Below are positions 21,890 to 30,830 of a DNA stretch of 33,227 nt, in pieces. The stretch spans positions 1-33,227 of the forward strand of contig JALOKS010000003.1 of NCBI GenBank assembly GCA_025456385.1. Reading direction: 5' to 3'. Source of the DNA: Thermoanaerobaculales bacterium. Lineage in GTDB: Bacteria > Acidobacteriota > Thermoanaerobaculia > Thermoanaerobaculales > Sulfomarinibacteraceae. Positions within the stretch are counted from its first letter, which is position 1. Each line of letters starts with the position of its first letter. The notes beneath the pieces were generated by a model. The model was not told where the DNA came from. It made no database searches and saw only the letters and a program-made list of their open reading frames with translations. A program made the translations under genes and the position numbers.

Positions 21890-22440
21890 AACCGAGCACG
21901 CACCGCGCACTGATCCTAGGGGCCGCGGCCGTTCTGGTCGCCGGGGCCCTCCGCCTCGGCGCCGCGGACCCGACGACCGAACCCCCCGCCGGGAGGGCAC
22001 CCACGATGAGCGACCACGAGCTTCGCGAGCGCCTGACGCCCCTGCAGTACCGCGTCACCCAGGAAGACGCAACCGAGCCGGCCTTCGCCAACGAGCACTG
22101 GGACAACCACCGCGCCGGGATCTACGTCGACGTGGTGTCCGGGGAGCCCCTGTTCGCCTCGACCGACAAGTACGACTCGGGCAGCGGCTGGCCGAGCTTC
22201 ACCCGCCCCCTTGTCGCCGCCAACATCGTCGAGAAGAAGGACCGCAGCTGGCTGATGGTGCGCACCGAGGTCCGCTCCGCGGGGGCCGACTCGCACCTCG
22301 GCCACGTCTTCCCGGACGGGCCAGCGCCGGGCGGCCAGCGCTACTGCATCAACTCGGCGGCCCTCCGCTTCGTCCCCGTGGCCGAGCTCGAGCGCGAGGG
22401 CTACGGCGAGTTCCTGCCGCTGTTCGCGTCCGCGCCCTGA
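21886..22440 (+). CDS. msrB: Exported peptide methionine-(R)-S-oxide reductase MsrB
   Basis: 184 residues from a GTG that overlaps the msrA stop, with GGGGAGG upstream. An N-terminal hydrophobic segment (RALILGAAAVLVAGALRLGAAD) is a probable signal peptide or anchor. The MsrB domain spans about 43-182: LTPLQYRVTQEDATEPAF, GIYVDVVSGEPLFASTDKYDSGSGWPSF, DSHLGHVFPDGP and the catalytic RYCINSAALRFVP (Cys154). Cys154 is the only cysteine in the protein: both zinc CxxC pairs found in many MsrB proteins are absent, as is an internal resolving cysteine. It is therefore of the zinc-free, one-cysteine type and needs an outside reductant. It repairs methionine-R-sulfoxide in the same compartment as MsrA. 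Confidence 0.95.
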   Translation: MKPSTHRALILGAAAVLVAGALRLGAADPTTEPPAGRAPTMSDHELRERLTPLQYRVTQEDATEPAFANEHWDNHRAGIYVDVVSGEPLFASTDKYDSGSGWPSFTRPLVAANIVEKKDRSWLMVRTEVRSAGADSHLGHVFPDGPAPGGQRYCINSAALRFVPVAELEREGYGEFLPLFASAP

Positions 22441-22487
22441 CCTCTGCCGCGCCTCGGCTGCGCCCCACCGGCGCCATGAAACGGCGC

Positions 22488-22493
22488 TACAGT
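22488..22493 (+). promoter_or_regulatory. Putative -10 element (TACAGT) for ddl
   Basis: TACAGT lies 18 nt before the ATG at 22512 in the 71-bp gap after msrB and is followed by the GAGGAGG ribosome binding site. No clear -35 is seen. Here a normal leader with a ribosome binding site is present, unlike the leaderless pattern at other genes. Confidence 0.3.
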
Positions 22494-22511
22494 ACGCGAG
22501 GAGGTGGCGGC

Positions 22512-23576
22512 ATGGGCAGCGCAGGAGGTCGTCGTCGGCTGCGGGTCGCGCTCGTCTTCGGCGGCCGCTCGGGCGAGCACGACGTCAGCGTCGTCTCGGC
22601 GCGATCGGTGAGCCGCGCCCTCGACCGCGAGCGCTACGAGGTGCTGCCGATGGCGATCGACCGGGCCGGCCTCTGGGCCGATCCGGAGACCTCGGAGCGG
22701 GTTCTCGCCGGGTCGGCGGACCGCGCGGACGGCGTCCTCGGGTTCAGCGGGCGCCAGCCCCTCGACCCGCGTCTCGTCGAGGGCGCCCTCGACCTCGCCT
22801 TCCCGGTCCTGCACGGCCCCTACGGCGAGGATGGGACGATCCAGGGCCTGTTCCAGATCCTGGGGCTGCCCTTCGTCGGCTGCGACACCGCAGCCTCCGC
22901 GGTGTGCATGGACAAGATCTTCTGCAAGCGGATGCTGGCCCACGCCGGCCTGCCGACGCCGCCCTGGGTGGAGCTCGACCGCGAGCGCTGGGCGGCGGAC
23001 CGCGGGCGCATCACCGCGCACTGCCTCGGTCTCGGCCTGCCGCTGTTCGTCAAGCCCGCCCGGCTCGGCTCGTCGGTCGGCATCACCAAGGTCAAGCACG
23101 GGGACGAGCTTGCGGCGGCGGTCGAGGAGGCCCTCGGCCACGGCGAGCGGGCGCTGGTCGAGCGCGGCGTCGATGCGCGCGAGATCGAGGTCGCGGTGCT
23201 CGGCGGCAGCCCGCCGCGGGCCTCGCTGCCGGGCGAGGTCGTGCCCGGCCGCGAGTTCTACGACTACGCGGACAAGTACCTCGACTCGTCCTGCCGCCTG
23301 CTGGCGCCGGCGCCGCTCGACGCCGCGACCACGGCGCGGGTCCAGGAGCTCGCGCTGGCCGTCTTCCAGCTCCTCGGCTGCGCCGGCATGGCGCGGGTCG
23401 ACCTCTTCCTGGCGCGGCAGGGCTCCGAGCTCTGGGTCAACGAGGTCAACACCATCCCCGGCTTCACCTCGATCTCGATGTACCCGCGGCTGTGGGAGCT
23501 CAGCGGCCTCCCCTACCCCGAGCTGCTCGACGCGCTGATCCGCCTCGCCCTCGAGCGGGAAGGGCGCTCACCGTGA
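22512..23576 (+). CDS. ddl: D-alanine--D-alanine ligase
   Basis: 354 residues. The ATG at 22512 is preferred because GAGGAGGTGG ends a few bases before it; a longer start at 22476 lacks this. The ligase N-domain carries VALVFGGRSGEHDVSVVSA (12-30) and AFPVLHGPYGEDGTIQGLFQILGLPFVGCD. The ATP-grasp domain has CMDKIFCKRMLAHAGLPTPPWV, LFVKPARLGSSVGITKV, REIEVAVLG, GEVVPGREFYDYADKYLDSS and the metal/substrate loop WVNEVNTIPGFTSISMYPRLWELSGLPY. It makes the D-Ala-D-Ala dipeptide for peptidoglycan in the cytoplasm. The dipeptide-binding Tyr (FYDYADKY) and SSVG are present, consistent with D-Ala-D-Ala rather than D-Ala-D-Lac, though this is only a motif reading. Confidence 0.95.
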   Translation: MGSAGGRRRLRVALVFGGRSGEHDVSVVSARSVSRALDRERYEVLPMAIDRAGLWADPETSERVLAGSADRADGVLGFSGRQPLDPRLVEGALDLAFPVLHGPYGEDGTIQGLFQILGLPFVGCDTAASAVCMDKIFCKRMLAHAGLPTPPWVELDRERWAADRGRITAHCLGLGLPLFVKPARLGSSVGITKVKHGDELAAAVEEALGHGERALVERGVDAREIEVAVLGGSPPRASLPGEVVPGREFYDYADKYLDSSCRLLAPAPLDAATTARVQELALAVFQLLGCAGMARVDLFLARQGSELWVNEVNTIPGFTSISMYPRLWELSGLPYPELLDALIRLALEREGRSP

Positions 23577-23586
23577 TCGATCCTGG

Positions 23587-23664
23587 TCTTTTTTCGGCCC
23601 CTGATTTCCTCCCGCGGCGTCCCGGTTGGCACGCCCTTGCCGGAAATCCGGGGCCGAAAAAAGA
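23587..23664. repeat. Inverted repeat, 23-bp arms with one mismatch, between ddl and the malic enzyme gene
   Basis: The arms 23587-23609 (TCTTTTTTCGGCCCC...) and 23642-23664 (...GGGGCCGAAAAAAGA) differ at one position; the loop is 32 nt. The T-run is at the outer end of the left arm and the A-run at the outer end of the right arm, so neither strand has an oligo-U after the stem in the usual place. It starts 11 bp after the ddl stop. It could fold in a read-through transcript and slow polymerase, but it does not fit a standard intrinsic terminator. Confidence 0.75.
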
Positions 23665-23676
23665 AACGAACCACGC

Positions 23677-23705
23677 TTGACCTTGCCGGTGACAGGGCAT
23701 ATGGT
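23677..23705 (+). promoter_or_regulatory. Sigma-70-type promoter for the malic enzyme gene
   Basis: TTGACC (23677-23682), a 17-bp spacer, then TATGGT (23700-23705). This is the best -35/-10 pair in the window. The expected mRNA start near 23712 leaves a leader of about 24 nt with GAGGAGG before the ATG at 23736. Confidence 0.55.
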
Positions 23706-23735
23706 CCGCCGTTGGAGCCCCAACGAGGAGGCCAC

Positions 23736-25997
<2,262 letters not shown>

Positions 25998-26005
25998 GCC
26001 GCCGA

Positions 26006-26056
26006 GCCGGCGCCACCGCCGGTGCGGGAATCGGCGCCGGCGACATTTTGTTTCTT
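26006..26056 (+). terminator. Rho-independent terminator of the malic enzyme gene
   Basis: The perfect 9-bp stem GCCGGCGCC (26006-26014) / GGCGCCGGC (26033-26041) begins 8 bp after the stop codon. It is followed by GACATTTTGTTTCTT, a T-rich tail that stands out in this genome. The 18-nt loop is long, so efficiency is uncertain. Confidence 0.55.
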
Positions 26057-26112
26057 GAGCACGTCTGCAATCAGAGACTGCGGGCTCGATGACCCGCCGC
26101 CGGGAGGTCTCC

Positions 26113-26556
26113 ATGAAGGACACCCTCAAGGCCGTGCTCGAGCACAAAGGGGCGAAGGTGCACTGCGTCGTTCCGGAGGCGACGGTCCTCGACGCGGTGC
26201 GCAAGATGAACCAGGAGCACATCGGCGCCCTGCTCGTTCGTGACGGCGCCGAGGTGGTGGGCATCTTCACCGAGCGCGACGTCCTGTGCCGGGTGCTCGA
26301 CGCCGGGCGCGACCCGGGGGCGACCACGGTGGCCGAGGTCATGAGCCCCGAGCTCGTGTCCGTGCACCCCGGCATGGGCGTCAAGGAGGCGATGGCGCTC
26401 ATCACCGAGACGCGCTGCCGGCACCTGCCGGTGATGGAGGGGGGCGAGCTCAAGGGCCTGGTCTCGATCGGAGACCTGACGCGCTGGGTGAGCCTGCACC
26501 AGGAGAGCCACATCCGGGACCTGGTGAACTTCATCACCGGGAAGTACCCGGTGTGA
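26113..26556 (+). CDS. Two-CBS-domain protein
   Basis: 147 residues; the ATG at 26113 has GGGAGG 6 nt upstream (an in-frame ATG at 26089 lacks one). Two CBS domains make up nearly the whole chain: about 10-65 (VVPEATVLDAVRKMNQEHIGALLVRDGAEVVGIFTERDVLCRVL) and 76-135 (VMSPELVSVHPGMGVKEAMALITETRCRHLPVMEGGELKGLVSIGDLTRWV). Such stand-alone pairs (Bateman modules) bind adenine nucleotides and sense energy state. The effector target is not fused here and cannot be told from the sequence. It follows the malic enzyme gene, but a terminator lies between them, so co-regulation is not assured. Confidence 0.93.
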   Translation: MKDTLKAVLEHKGAKVHCVVPEATVLDAVRKMNQEHIGALLVRDGAEVVGIFTERDVLCRVLDAGRDPGATTVAEVMSPELVSVHPGMGVKEAMALITETRCRHLPVMEGGELKGLVSIGDLTRWVSLHQESHIRDLVNFITGKYPV

Positions 26557-26560
26557 GATC

Positions 26561-26581
26561 GGAATTCGGAATTCGGGAATC
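26561..26581 (+). repeat. Short heptad array (GGAATTC) after the CBS gene
   Basis: Three units of 7 bp: GGAATTC, GGAATTC, GGGAATC. It starts 5 bp after the CBS gene stop. It has the same 7-bp period as the arrays near 17064, 17267 and 32600 but a different unit sequence. Confidence 0.6.
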
Positions 26582-26641
26582 GGTGTGAGAGCTGGCCCGC
26601 CGGGCGCAGGGCGGCGGATCCACTCCAGCCTGATGTCGGTG

Positions 26642-26647
26642 TAAACT
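26642..26647 (+). promoter_or_regulatory. Putative -10 element (TAAACT) for the CsgG-like gene
   Basis: TAAACT lies 34 nt before the CsgG-family start and 11 nt before an upstream ATG (26659). No clear -35 hexamer is present at the expected distance. Confidence 0.35.
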
Positions 26648-26658
26648 GGAAGCCACCA

Positions 26659-26685
26659 ATGACCCTCGTGGAGGACTCACCATGA
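26659..26685 (+). CDS. Possible 8-codon leader ORF overlapping the CsgG-like start
   Basis: ATG at 26659 opens MTLVEDSP and stops at TGA 26683-26685, overlapping the main ATG (26682) as ATGA. GGAAG precedes it by 7 nt and the putative -10 by 11 nt. If translated it would deliver ribosomes to the CsgG-like start. Very short frames arise by chance, so this is tentative. Confidence 0.22.
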   Translation: MTLVEDSP

Positions 26686-27608
26686 AATCTGCAGTCAGGT
26701 CGCTCGCTCTCATCGCCATGATCGCCGCGATCCTCGCGGCAGCGCCCGCGCCGGCCCAGGAGGCCTCAGGGGGCCTCCGCTACTCGATCACCGTCACCAA
26801 GTTCGAGAACCAGGCCGGGTGGCAGGGCTACTGGGACATCGGCGACGCCTGGGGCACGGTGCTGACCGACATGCTCAACCAGTCCGGCAAGTTCATCGTC
26901 CTCGGCGAGTCCGACATGCGCGGCGCAGCGATGGAGGAGCAGGACCTCGCGGCCTCCGGCCGTACCGCCGGCGGCGCCAAGGCGCCGGTCACCGGCCAGA
27001 TGACCCCGGCCCAGATCCTGGTCAAGGGCGCCATCACCCACGTCCAGGGCGACACCGCCGGCGCGGAGGGCGGGATCCGCATCAAGGGCTTCAAGGTCGG
27101 CGGCGGCGGCGGCAAGGGCGAGGTCAACGCCACGGTCTACCTCGTCGACTCGACCACCGGCCAGGTCCTCGCCTCGACCAACGTGGTCGGCACCCACAAG
27201 CGCAAGGGCCTCGGTGTCGGCTACGACACCGGCAGCTGGGGTGCGGCCTTCGGCGGCCACGAGAACGACAACGTCGGCCTCGCGGTGCAGGACGCCTGCG
27301 CGCAGGCGGTCGACTTCCTGATCGCCCAGCTCCCGAACATCCAGTGGAGCGGGGCGGTCGTGATGATCAAGGACGGCAAGGTCTACGTCAACCGCGGCTC
27401 GCGCGAGGGCATCGCGGTCGGCCAGACCTTCTCGGTCGGCGAGGTCGAGATCCTGCGCGACCCCGACACCGGCGAGGTGCTCGACCAGAGCATGTCCGAG
27501 GTCGCCCGCCTCAAGGTGAGCCAGGTCAAGGACAAGCTCTCGATCTGTGACGTCGTGTCGGGCAGCGTCGGGGCGGTCGCCAAAGGCATGACGATCCACC
27601 TCAACTGA
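26682..27608 (+). CDS. Exported CsgG/HfaB-family protein
   Basis: 308 residues; ATG with GGAGG-type site (GTGGAGGACTCACC) upstream. A signal peptide (MKSAVRSLALIAMIAAILAAAPAPAQ) ends with an APAQ signal-peptidase I site and no lipobox cysteine. The CsgG-like domain is seen as ITVTKFENQAGWQGYWDIGDAWGTVLTDMLNQSGKFIVLGESDMRGAAMEEQDLA, ILVKGAITHVQ and VNATVYLVDSTTGQVLASTNVVG. The C-terminal part (about 225-308: IKDGKVYVNRGSREGIAVGQTFSVGEV, VSQVKDKLSICDVVSG) resembles the FlgT C-terminal/SH3-like fold. CsgG itself is an outer-membrane lipoprotein pore for curli subunits. Without a lipid anchor and with no curli genes nearby, a pore role is doubtful; it may be a periplasmic scaffold. Confidence 0.85.
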   Translation: MKSAVRSLALIAMIAAILAAAPAPAQEASGGLRYSITVTKFENQAGWQGYWDIGDAWGTVLTDMLNQSGKFIVLGESDMRGAAMEEQDLAASGRTAGGAKAPVTGQMTPAQILVKGAITHVQGDTAGAEGGIRIKGFKVGGGGGKGEVNATVYLVDSTTGQVLASTNVVGTHKRKGLGVGYDTGSWGAAFGGHENDNVGLAVQDACAQAVDFLIAQLPNIQWSGAVVMIKDGKVYVNRGSREGIAVGQTFSVGEVEILRDPDTGEVLDQSMSEVARLKVSQVKDKLSICDVVSGSVGAVAKGMTIHLN

Positions 27609-27632
27609 GCCGGCCACCAGCGCAGGGTTCCG

Positions 27633-27662
27633 GGCCGCGGCCGCGAGCGCCGCGGCCTTTTT
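27633..27662 (+). terminator. Rho-independent terminator of the CsgG-like gene
   Basis: The stem GGCCGCGG (27633-27640) / CCGCGGCC (27650-27657) with a 9-nt loop is followed directly by TTTTT (27658-27662). It lies 24 bp after the stop codon. Classic form. Confidence 0.8.
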
Positions 27663-27691
27663 CGTCGCGGTCGGCCGCGAGGACGGCGCGG

Positions 27692-27697
27692 TATACT
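27692..27697 (+). promoter_or_regulatory. Putative -10 element (TATACT), leaderless configuration
   Basis: TATACT is followed by CACCT (5 nt) and GTG at 27703. The predicted mRNA start falls on or next to the GTG. An ATG 18 nt further on (27721) is the alternative start. No -35 match is seen. Confidence 0.5.
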
Positions 27698-27702
27698 CAC
27701 CT

Positions 27703-28191
27703 GTGAAGTCCCGGACAGCGATGAGATCTCTCCTCGAGGCCCACCGATCGATGTTTGCTGCCGCGATGCTGGCGGTGTGGGCGGCGGCCACGCCGGGTGC
27801 GGCCCAGGATCGGGCGTTCCGCCAGGAGGCCAACCCCTTCCAGGCCGACTTCGACTACCGCGTCAACTCCGAGCTCGAGCCCCTGGTCGAGGTCGGCGGC
27901 GTGCGCTGGCGCCGCTTCGCCGTCAGGACTCGGGAGGGGCGGGACGTCGACCCCTCCCGGCCGAACCCGGTGACGGTGGAGCTCGAGGTCGACCCGGGCG
28001 CCGACGACGCGACGGTGCTCCTCATCGTGCTCTTCGAGGACGCGCACGGCAACGCTCTCGAGCGGCTCGCCTGCGAGCCCGCCCGCATCGACCGCGGCCG
28101 CAGCTCCCGGCTCGCACAGAAGCACAAGGTGGACGGCCGGGTGCTCGACGCGACCCGCCGCGTCTACCTGTACTTCGAGGTCGCGCGCTGA
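27703..28191 (+). CDS. Small exported protein of unknown function
   Basis: 162 residues from GTG 27703 (or 156 from ATG 27721). A signal peptide is likely (RSLLEAHRSMFAAAMLAVWAAATPGAAQ). The mature part, about 125 residues, begins FRQEANPFQADFDYRVNSELEPLVEVGGVRWRRFAV and has a beta-rich look with alternating hydrophobics (VTVELEVDPGADDATVLLIVLFED, RRVYLYFEVAR). The only cysteine is in LACEPA. I do not recognise the family. It lies after the CsgG-like gene in the same direction, but a strong terminator and its own -10 separate them. A periplasmic or outer-membrane partner of the CsgG-like protein is possible but unsupported. The codon pattern matches neighbouring real genes. Confidence 0.8.
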   Translation: MKSRTAMRSLLEAHRSMFAAAMLAVWAAATPGAAQDRAFRQEANPFQADFDYRVNSELEPLVEVGGVRWRRFAVRTREGRDVDPSRPNPVTVELEVDPGADDATVLLIVLFEDAHGNALERLACEPARIDRGRSSRLAQKHKVDGRVLDATRRVYLYFEVAR

Positions 28192-28201
28192 GCGCGGCAC
28201 C

Positions 28202-28858
28202 TCACCAGGTGGTCTGCCGCCGCAGCAGGGCCAAAAACTCCTCCCGCACCAGCCGGTCGGCGAAGCAGCCGCGGAGGGCCGAGGTGGTCGTCAGGGCGCC
28301 CGCCTTCTTGACCCCGCGCATCTCGACGCAGAGGTGGCGGGCCTCGATCACCACCATCACCCCGAGCGGGTCCAGCTTCGACCACAGGAACTCGGCGACC
28401 TGCTCGGTCAGGCGCTCCTGCAGCTGCGGCCGCTTGGCGTAGAACTCGAGGATCCGCGGCAGCTTCGACAGCCCCACAACCTCGGAGCGCGGGATGTAGG
28501 CGATGTGGGCGTGGCCGTAGAAGGGCACGAAGTGGTGGGCGCACATGGAGTAGAACGGGATCTCCCGCTCGATCACCATGTGGTGGTAGCCCTCGTCGTT
28601 GGGAAAGGTCGTGACCTTCGGCTCCGCGCCCTCGCGCAGGCCGTGGAACATCTCGAGGTACATCTTCGCGACCCGGGCGGGTGTCTCCGAGAAGTTGGGG
28701 TCCTCGAGGTCGAGCTTGAGCTCGGTCATGATGGCGGCCATGTGGCCCGCGACCCGCTCGACGATGCCGGCGTCGTCGCCGCTCGGAATCGAGTTGTCGC
28801 CGCTCGCCGGCGTCCGCTCTGTCTTGGCCTCCGGGTTCAAGCTCACGATTTCGGTCAT
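28202..28858 (-). CDS. folE: GTP cyclohydrolase I (FolE)
   Basis: 218 residues from the ATG at 28858, with GGGAGAGG upstream. The FolE signatures are complete: SETPARVAKMYLEMFHGL, IPFYSMCAHHFVPFYGHAHIAYIP with zinc ligands Cys106 and His109, GLSKLPRILEFYAKRPQLQERLTEQVAEFL, and EARHLCVEMRGV with the third ligand Cys177. It converts GTP to 7,8-dihydroneopterin triphosphate, the first step towards folate, and in some bacteria towards queuosine or biopterin. A 30-residue N-terminal extension rich in Ser/Thr/Asp is poorly conserved in the family. No other folate gene is near. The gene is convergent with the small exported protein, 10 bp apart. Confidence 0.96.
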   Translation of the reverse strand: MTEIVSLNPEAKTERTPASGDNSIPSGDDAGIVERVAGHMAAIMTELKLDLEDPNFSETPARVAKMYLEMFHGLREGAEPKVTTFPNDEGYHHMVIEREIPFYSMCAHHFVPFYGHAHIAYIPRSEVVGLSKLPRILEFYAKRPQLQERLTEQVAEFLWSKLDPLGVMVVIEARHLCVEMRGVKKAGALTTTSALRGCFADRLVREEFLALLRRQTTW

Positions 28859-28954
28859 GGTGCCTCTCCCTACCCAGGGAATTGACCGCCAGCCTAGCCT
28901 ATTCCACGCCGGCCTGCCACGGCTGGCCGCAGCGGTCCCGCGGCCGCGCTCTGC

Positions 28955-28960
28955 TACCAT
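28955..28960 (+). promoter_or_regulatory. Putative -10 element (TACCAT) for the RmlD-like gene
   Basis: TACCAT is followed by CCGCCCAC (8 nt) and the ATG at 28969. There is no Shine-Dalgarno sequence in between, consistent with a leaderless mRNA. No -35 match. Confidence 0.35.
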
Positions 28961-28968
28961 CCGCCCAC

Positions 28969-29823
28969 ATGACGGGGGCGTGGCTCATCACCGGCGCGCA
29001 CGGCCAGCTCGGGCGGGCGCTGGCGGCGGTATGCGCGGCCCGTGGCCGTGAGCACGAGGGCCGCGACCTCGACACCCTCGACATCCGCGACCGGGGCGTG
29101 GTCGCCGACTGGATCGCCGCAGCGAGGCCGGCGGCGGTCATCAACTGCGCCGCCTTCACCGCGGTCGACGACTGCGAGCGCGCAGAGGAGATGGCCACGG
29201 CCGTCAACGGCACCGCGGTCGGCCACCTCGCCGCCGCCTGCAACCGGGTGGGGGCCCTGCTGGTCCAGCTCTCGACGGACTACGTCTTCGCCGGCGACCG
29301 CGACCGCCCGTACCGCGAGGACGACCCGACCGGCCCGCGCAGCGCCTACGGCCGCTCCAAGCTCCGCGGCGAGGAGCTCGCGCGCACGGCCGAGCGGCAC
29401 CTCGTCGTCCGCACCGCCTGGCTCTACGGGCGCGACGGACGCAACTTCGTCGAGGCCATCCGCGCTCAGCTCGCGTCGGGCGCGGCCCGCCTGCGGGTGG
29501 TCGCCGACCAGCGGGGCTGCCCGACCTTCGCCGACGACCTCGCGCTCGCCATCGCGGACCTGATCGAGAGCGGAGCGGGCGGCACCTTCCACGCCGTGAA
29601 CGCGGGCGACACCACCTGGCACGGCTTCGCCGCCGAGATCGTGCGGCTCCTGGGCTCCGCGGCCGAGGTCGAGCCGGTGAGCACCGCGGCGTTCCCGAGA
29701 CCGGCCGCGCGGCCGGCCTTCTCGGTGCTCGACTGCACGCGGCTCCGACAGACGCTGGGGCGGCCGCTGCCCGCCTGGGAGGACGGCCTGCGCCGCTACC
29801 TGGAGGCGCCGTGCGGGTCCTGA
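28969..29823 (+). CDS. rfbD: dTDP-4-dehydrorhamnose reductase, RmlD-like
   Basis: 284 residues from the ATG at 28969. Extended-SDR fold of the RmlD type: the glycine-rich LITGAHGQLGRAL at the N-terminus, DTLDIRD, VINCAAFTAVDDCERAEEMATAVNGTAVGHLAAAC, LSTDYVFAGDRDRPYREDDPTGPRSAYGRSKLRGEE with the catalytic Tyr and Lys, VRTAWLYGRDGRNFVEAI and VADQRGCPTFADDLA. It reduces the 4-keto group of the dTDP-6-deoxy sugar, the last step to dTDP-L-rhamnose. It overlaps the next reductase gene by 13 bp, so the two are co-transcribed. rmlA, rmlB and rmlC are absent from the window and must lie elsewhere. Confidence 0.9.
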   Translation: MTGAWLITGAHGQLGRALAAVCAARGREHEGRDLDTLDIRDRGVVADWIAAARPAAVINCAAFTAVDDCERAEEMATAVNGTAVGHLAAACNRVGALLVQLSTDYVFAGDRDRPYREDDPTGPRSAYGRSKLRGEELARTAERHLVVRTAWLYGRDGRNFVEAIRAQLASGAARLRVVADQRGCPTFADDLALAIADLIESGAGGTFHAVNAGDTTWHGFAAEIVRLLGSAAEVEPVSTAAFPRPAARPAFSVLDCTRLRQTLGRPLPAWEDGLRRYLEAPCGS

Positions 29824-30755
29824 TCACCGGCGTCACGGGCTTCGTCGGCGGCCACCTCGTCGAGCACCTGCAGCGCGCCGCGCCGGAGGCCGAGCTCTGG
29901 GGCCTGGCGTGGGCGGAGGACCCCGGGCAGGTTCCCGACGGCGTCCGGCAGCTCAGCGGCGACCTCGCCCTCCCGGCCTCGCTGCTCCGCAGCCTCGAGG
30001 CCGCCCGGCCGGAGGTGGTCTTCCACCTCGCGGGTGCGACCTCGGTGGCCAGCTCGTGGCAGCAGCCAGACCGCTCCTTCCAGGTCAACGCCCTCGGCAC
30101 CCTCAACCTGCTGGAGGCGCTGCGCACGATCGGCCTCGGCGCGACGGTCGTGGTCGCATCCTCCGCCGAGGTCTACGGCTCGGTGCCGGCCGACGCGCAG
30201 CCGATCGCCGAGAGCGTCCCGCTCGCTCCGATCTCGCCCTACGCCGCCTCGAAGGCCGCGCAGGATCTGATCGCGGAGCAGTACTTCCGCGGTTTCGCCA
30301 TGCCGACCGTGCGGCTGCGCCTGTTCCCGCACACCGGGCCCCGGCGCCCGCCGCAGTTCGCGGCCTCGAGCTTCGCCCGCCAGATCGTCCGCATCGAGCG
30401 CGGCCTCGCGCCGCCCCGGCTCGCGGTCGGCAACCTGCAGGCGGTCCGCGACTTCGCGGACGTCCGCGACGTCGCGAGGGCCTACTGGCTGGCGGCTTCC
30501 CGCGGGCGCCCCGGCGCGGTCTACAACGTCGGCTCGGGCCGCGGCGTGCGCATCGGCGAGGTGGTCGAGATCCTGCGCTCGCGCAGCGCAGCCCCGATCG
30601 AGGTCGAGGTGGATCCACACCTCCTGCGAGCCTCGGACGTCGAGTGCCTGGTGGCCGACTCCTCCCGCTTTCGCAGGGACACCGGCTGGCAGCCCGAGAT
30701 CCCTCTCGAACGCACCCTCGAGGACCTGCTCGAGTGGTGGCGAGCACAGGTTTGA
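29811..30755 (+). CDS. rmd: NAD-dependent epimerase/dehydratase, probable GDP-4-dehydro-6-deoxy-D-mannose reductase (Rmd-like)
   Basis: 314 residues, starting with a GTG inside the end of the RmlD-like gene. Extended SDR: LITGVTGFVGGHLVEHL for NAD(P), HLAGATSVASSWQQPDRSFQVNALGTLNLLEAL, VVASSAEVYGSV, and the active-site SPYAASKAAQD. The Rmd-like features are LRLFPHTGPRRPPQFAASSFARQIVRIERGL, LAVGNLQAVRDFADVRDVARAYWLA, VYNVGSGRGVRIGEVVEIL and DTGWQPEIPLERTLEDLLEWW. Rmd makes GDP-D-rhamnose from the 4-keto intermediate. A GDP-mannose 4,6-dehydratase, which would make the substrate, is not in the window, so other NDP-sugar specificities remain possible. With its neighbour it points to surface deoxysugar synthesis. 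Confidence 0.88.
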   Translation: MRVLITGVTGFVGGHLVEHLQRAAPEAELWGLAWAEDPGQVPDGVRQLSGDLALPASLLRSLEAARPEVVFHLAGATSVASSWQQPDRSFQVNALGTLNLLEALRTIGLGATVVVASSAEVYGSVPADAQPIAESVPLAPISPYAASKAAQDLIAEQYFRGFAMPTVRLRLFPHTGPRRPPQFAASSFARQIVRIERGLAPPRLAVGNLQAVRDFADVRDVARAYWLAASRGRPGAVYNVGSGRGVRIGEVVEILRSRSAAPIEVEVDPHLLRASDVECLVADSSRFRRDTGWQPEIPLERTLEDLLEWWRAQV

Positions 30756-30760
30756 ACGTG

Positions 30761-30766
30761 TAAGGT
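30761..30766 (+). promoter_or_regulatory. Putative -10 element (TAAGGT) upstream of the 589-residue protein gene
   Basis: TAAGGT lies 5 bp after the Rmd-like stop and is followed by CTGCGCG (7 nt) and an ATG at 30774 that opens a short frame ending at the main start. No -35 match is visible; the hexamer would lie just past the end of the upstream gene. Confidence 0.3.
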
Positions 30767-30773
30767 CTGCGCG

Positions 30774-30830
30774 ATGGGATGCGACGAGACGCGAGCGCCC
30801 TGGCACGGTCAGTTGGGGGGTGGCGGATGA
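30774..30830 (+). CDS. Possible 18-codon leader ORF coupled to the next start
   Basis: ATG at 30774 opens MGCDETRAPWHGQLGGGG and stops at TGA 30828-30830, overlapping the ATG at 30827 as ATGA. The start is 7 nt after a TAAGGT hexamer, the spacing seen at the putative leaderless genes. The large gene also has its own GGGGGG-type site, so coupling is not strictly needed. Tentative because the frame is short. Confidence 0.25.
   Translation: MGCDETRAPWHGQLGGGG

Noticed and set aside
23587..23664. Intrinsic terminator of ddl
   Set aside because: There is no T-tract after the stem on the ddl strand; the A-run follows instead. Kept as an inverted repeat of unknown role.
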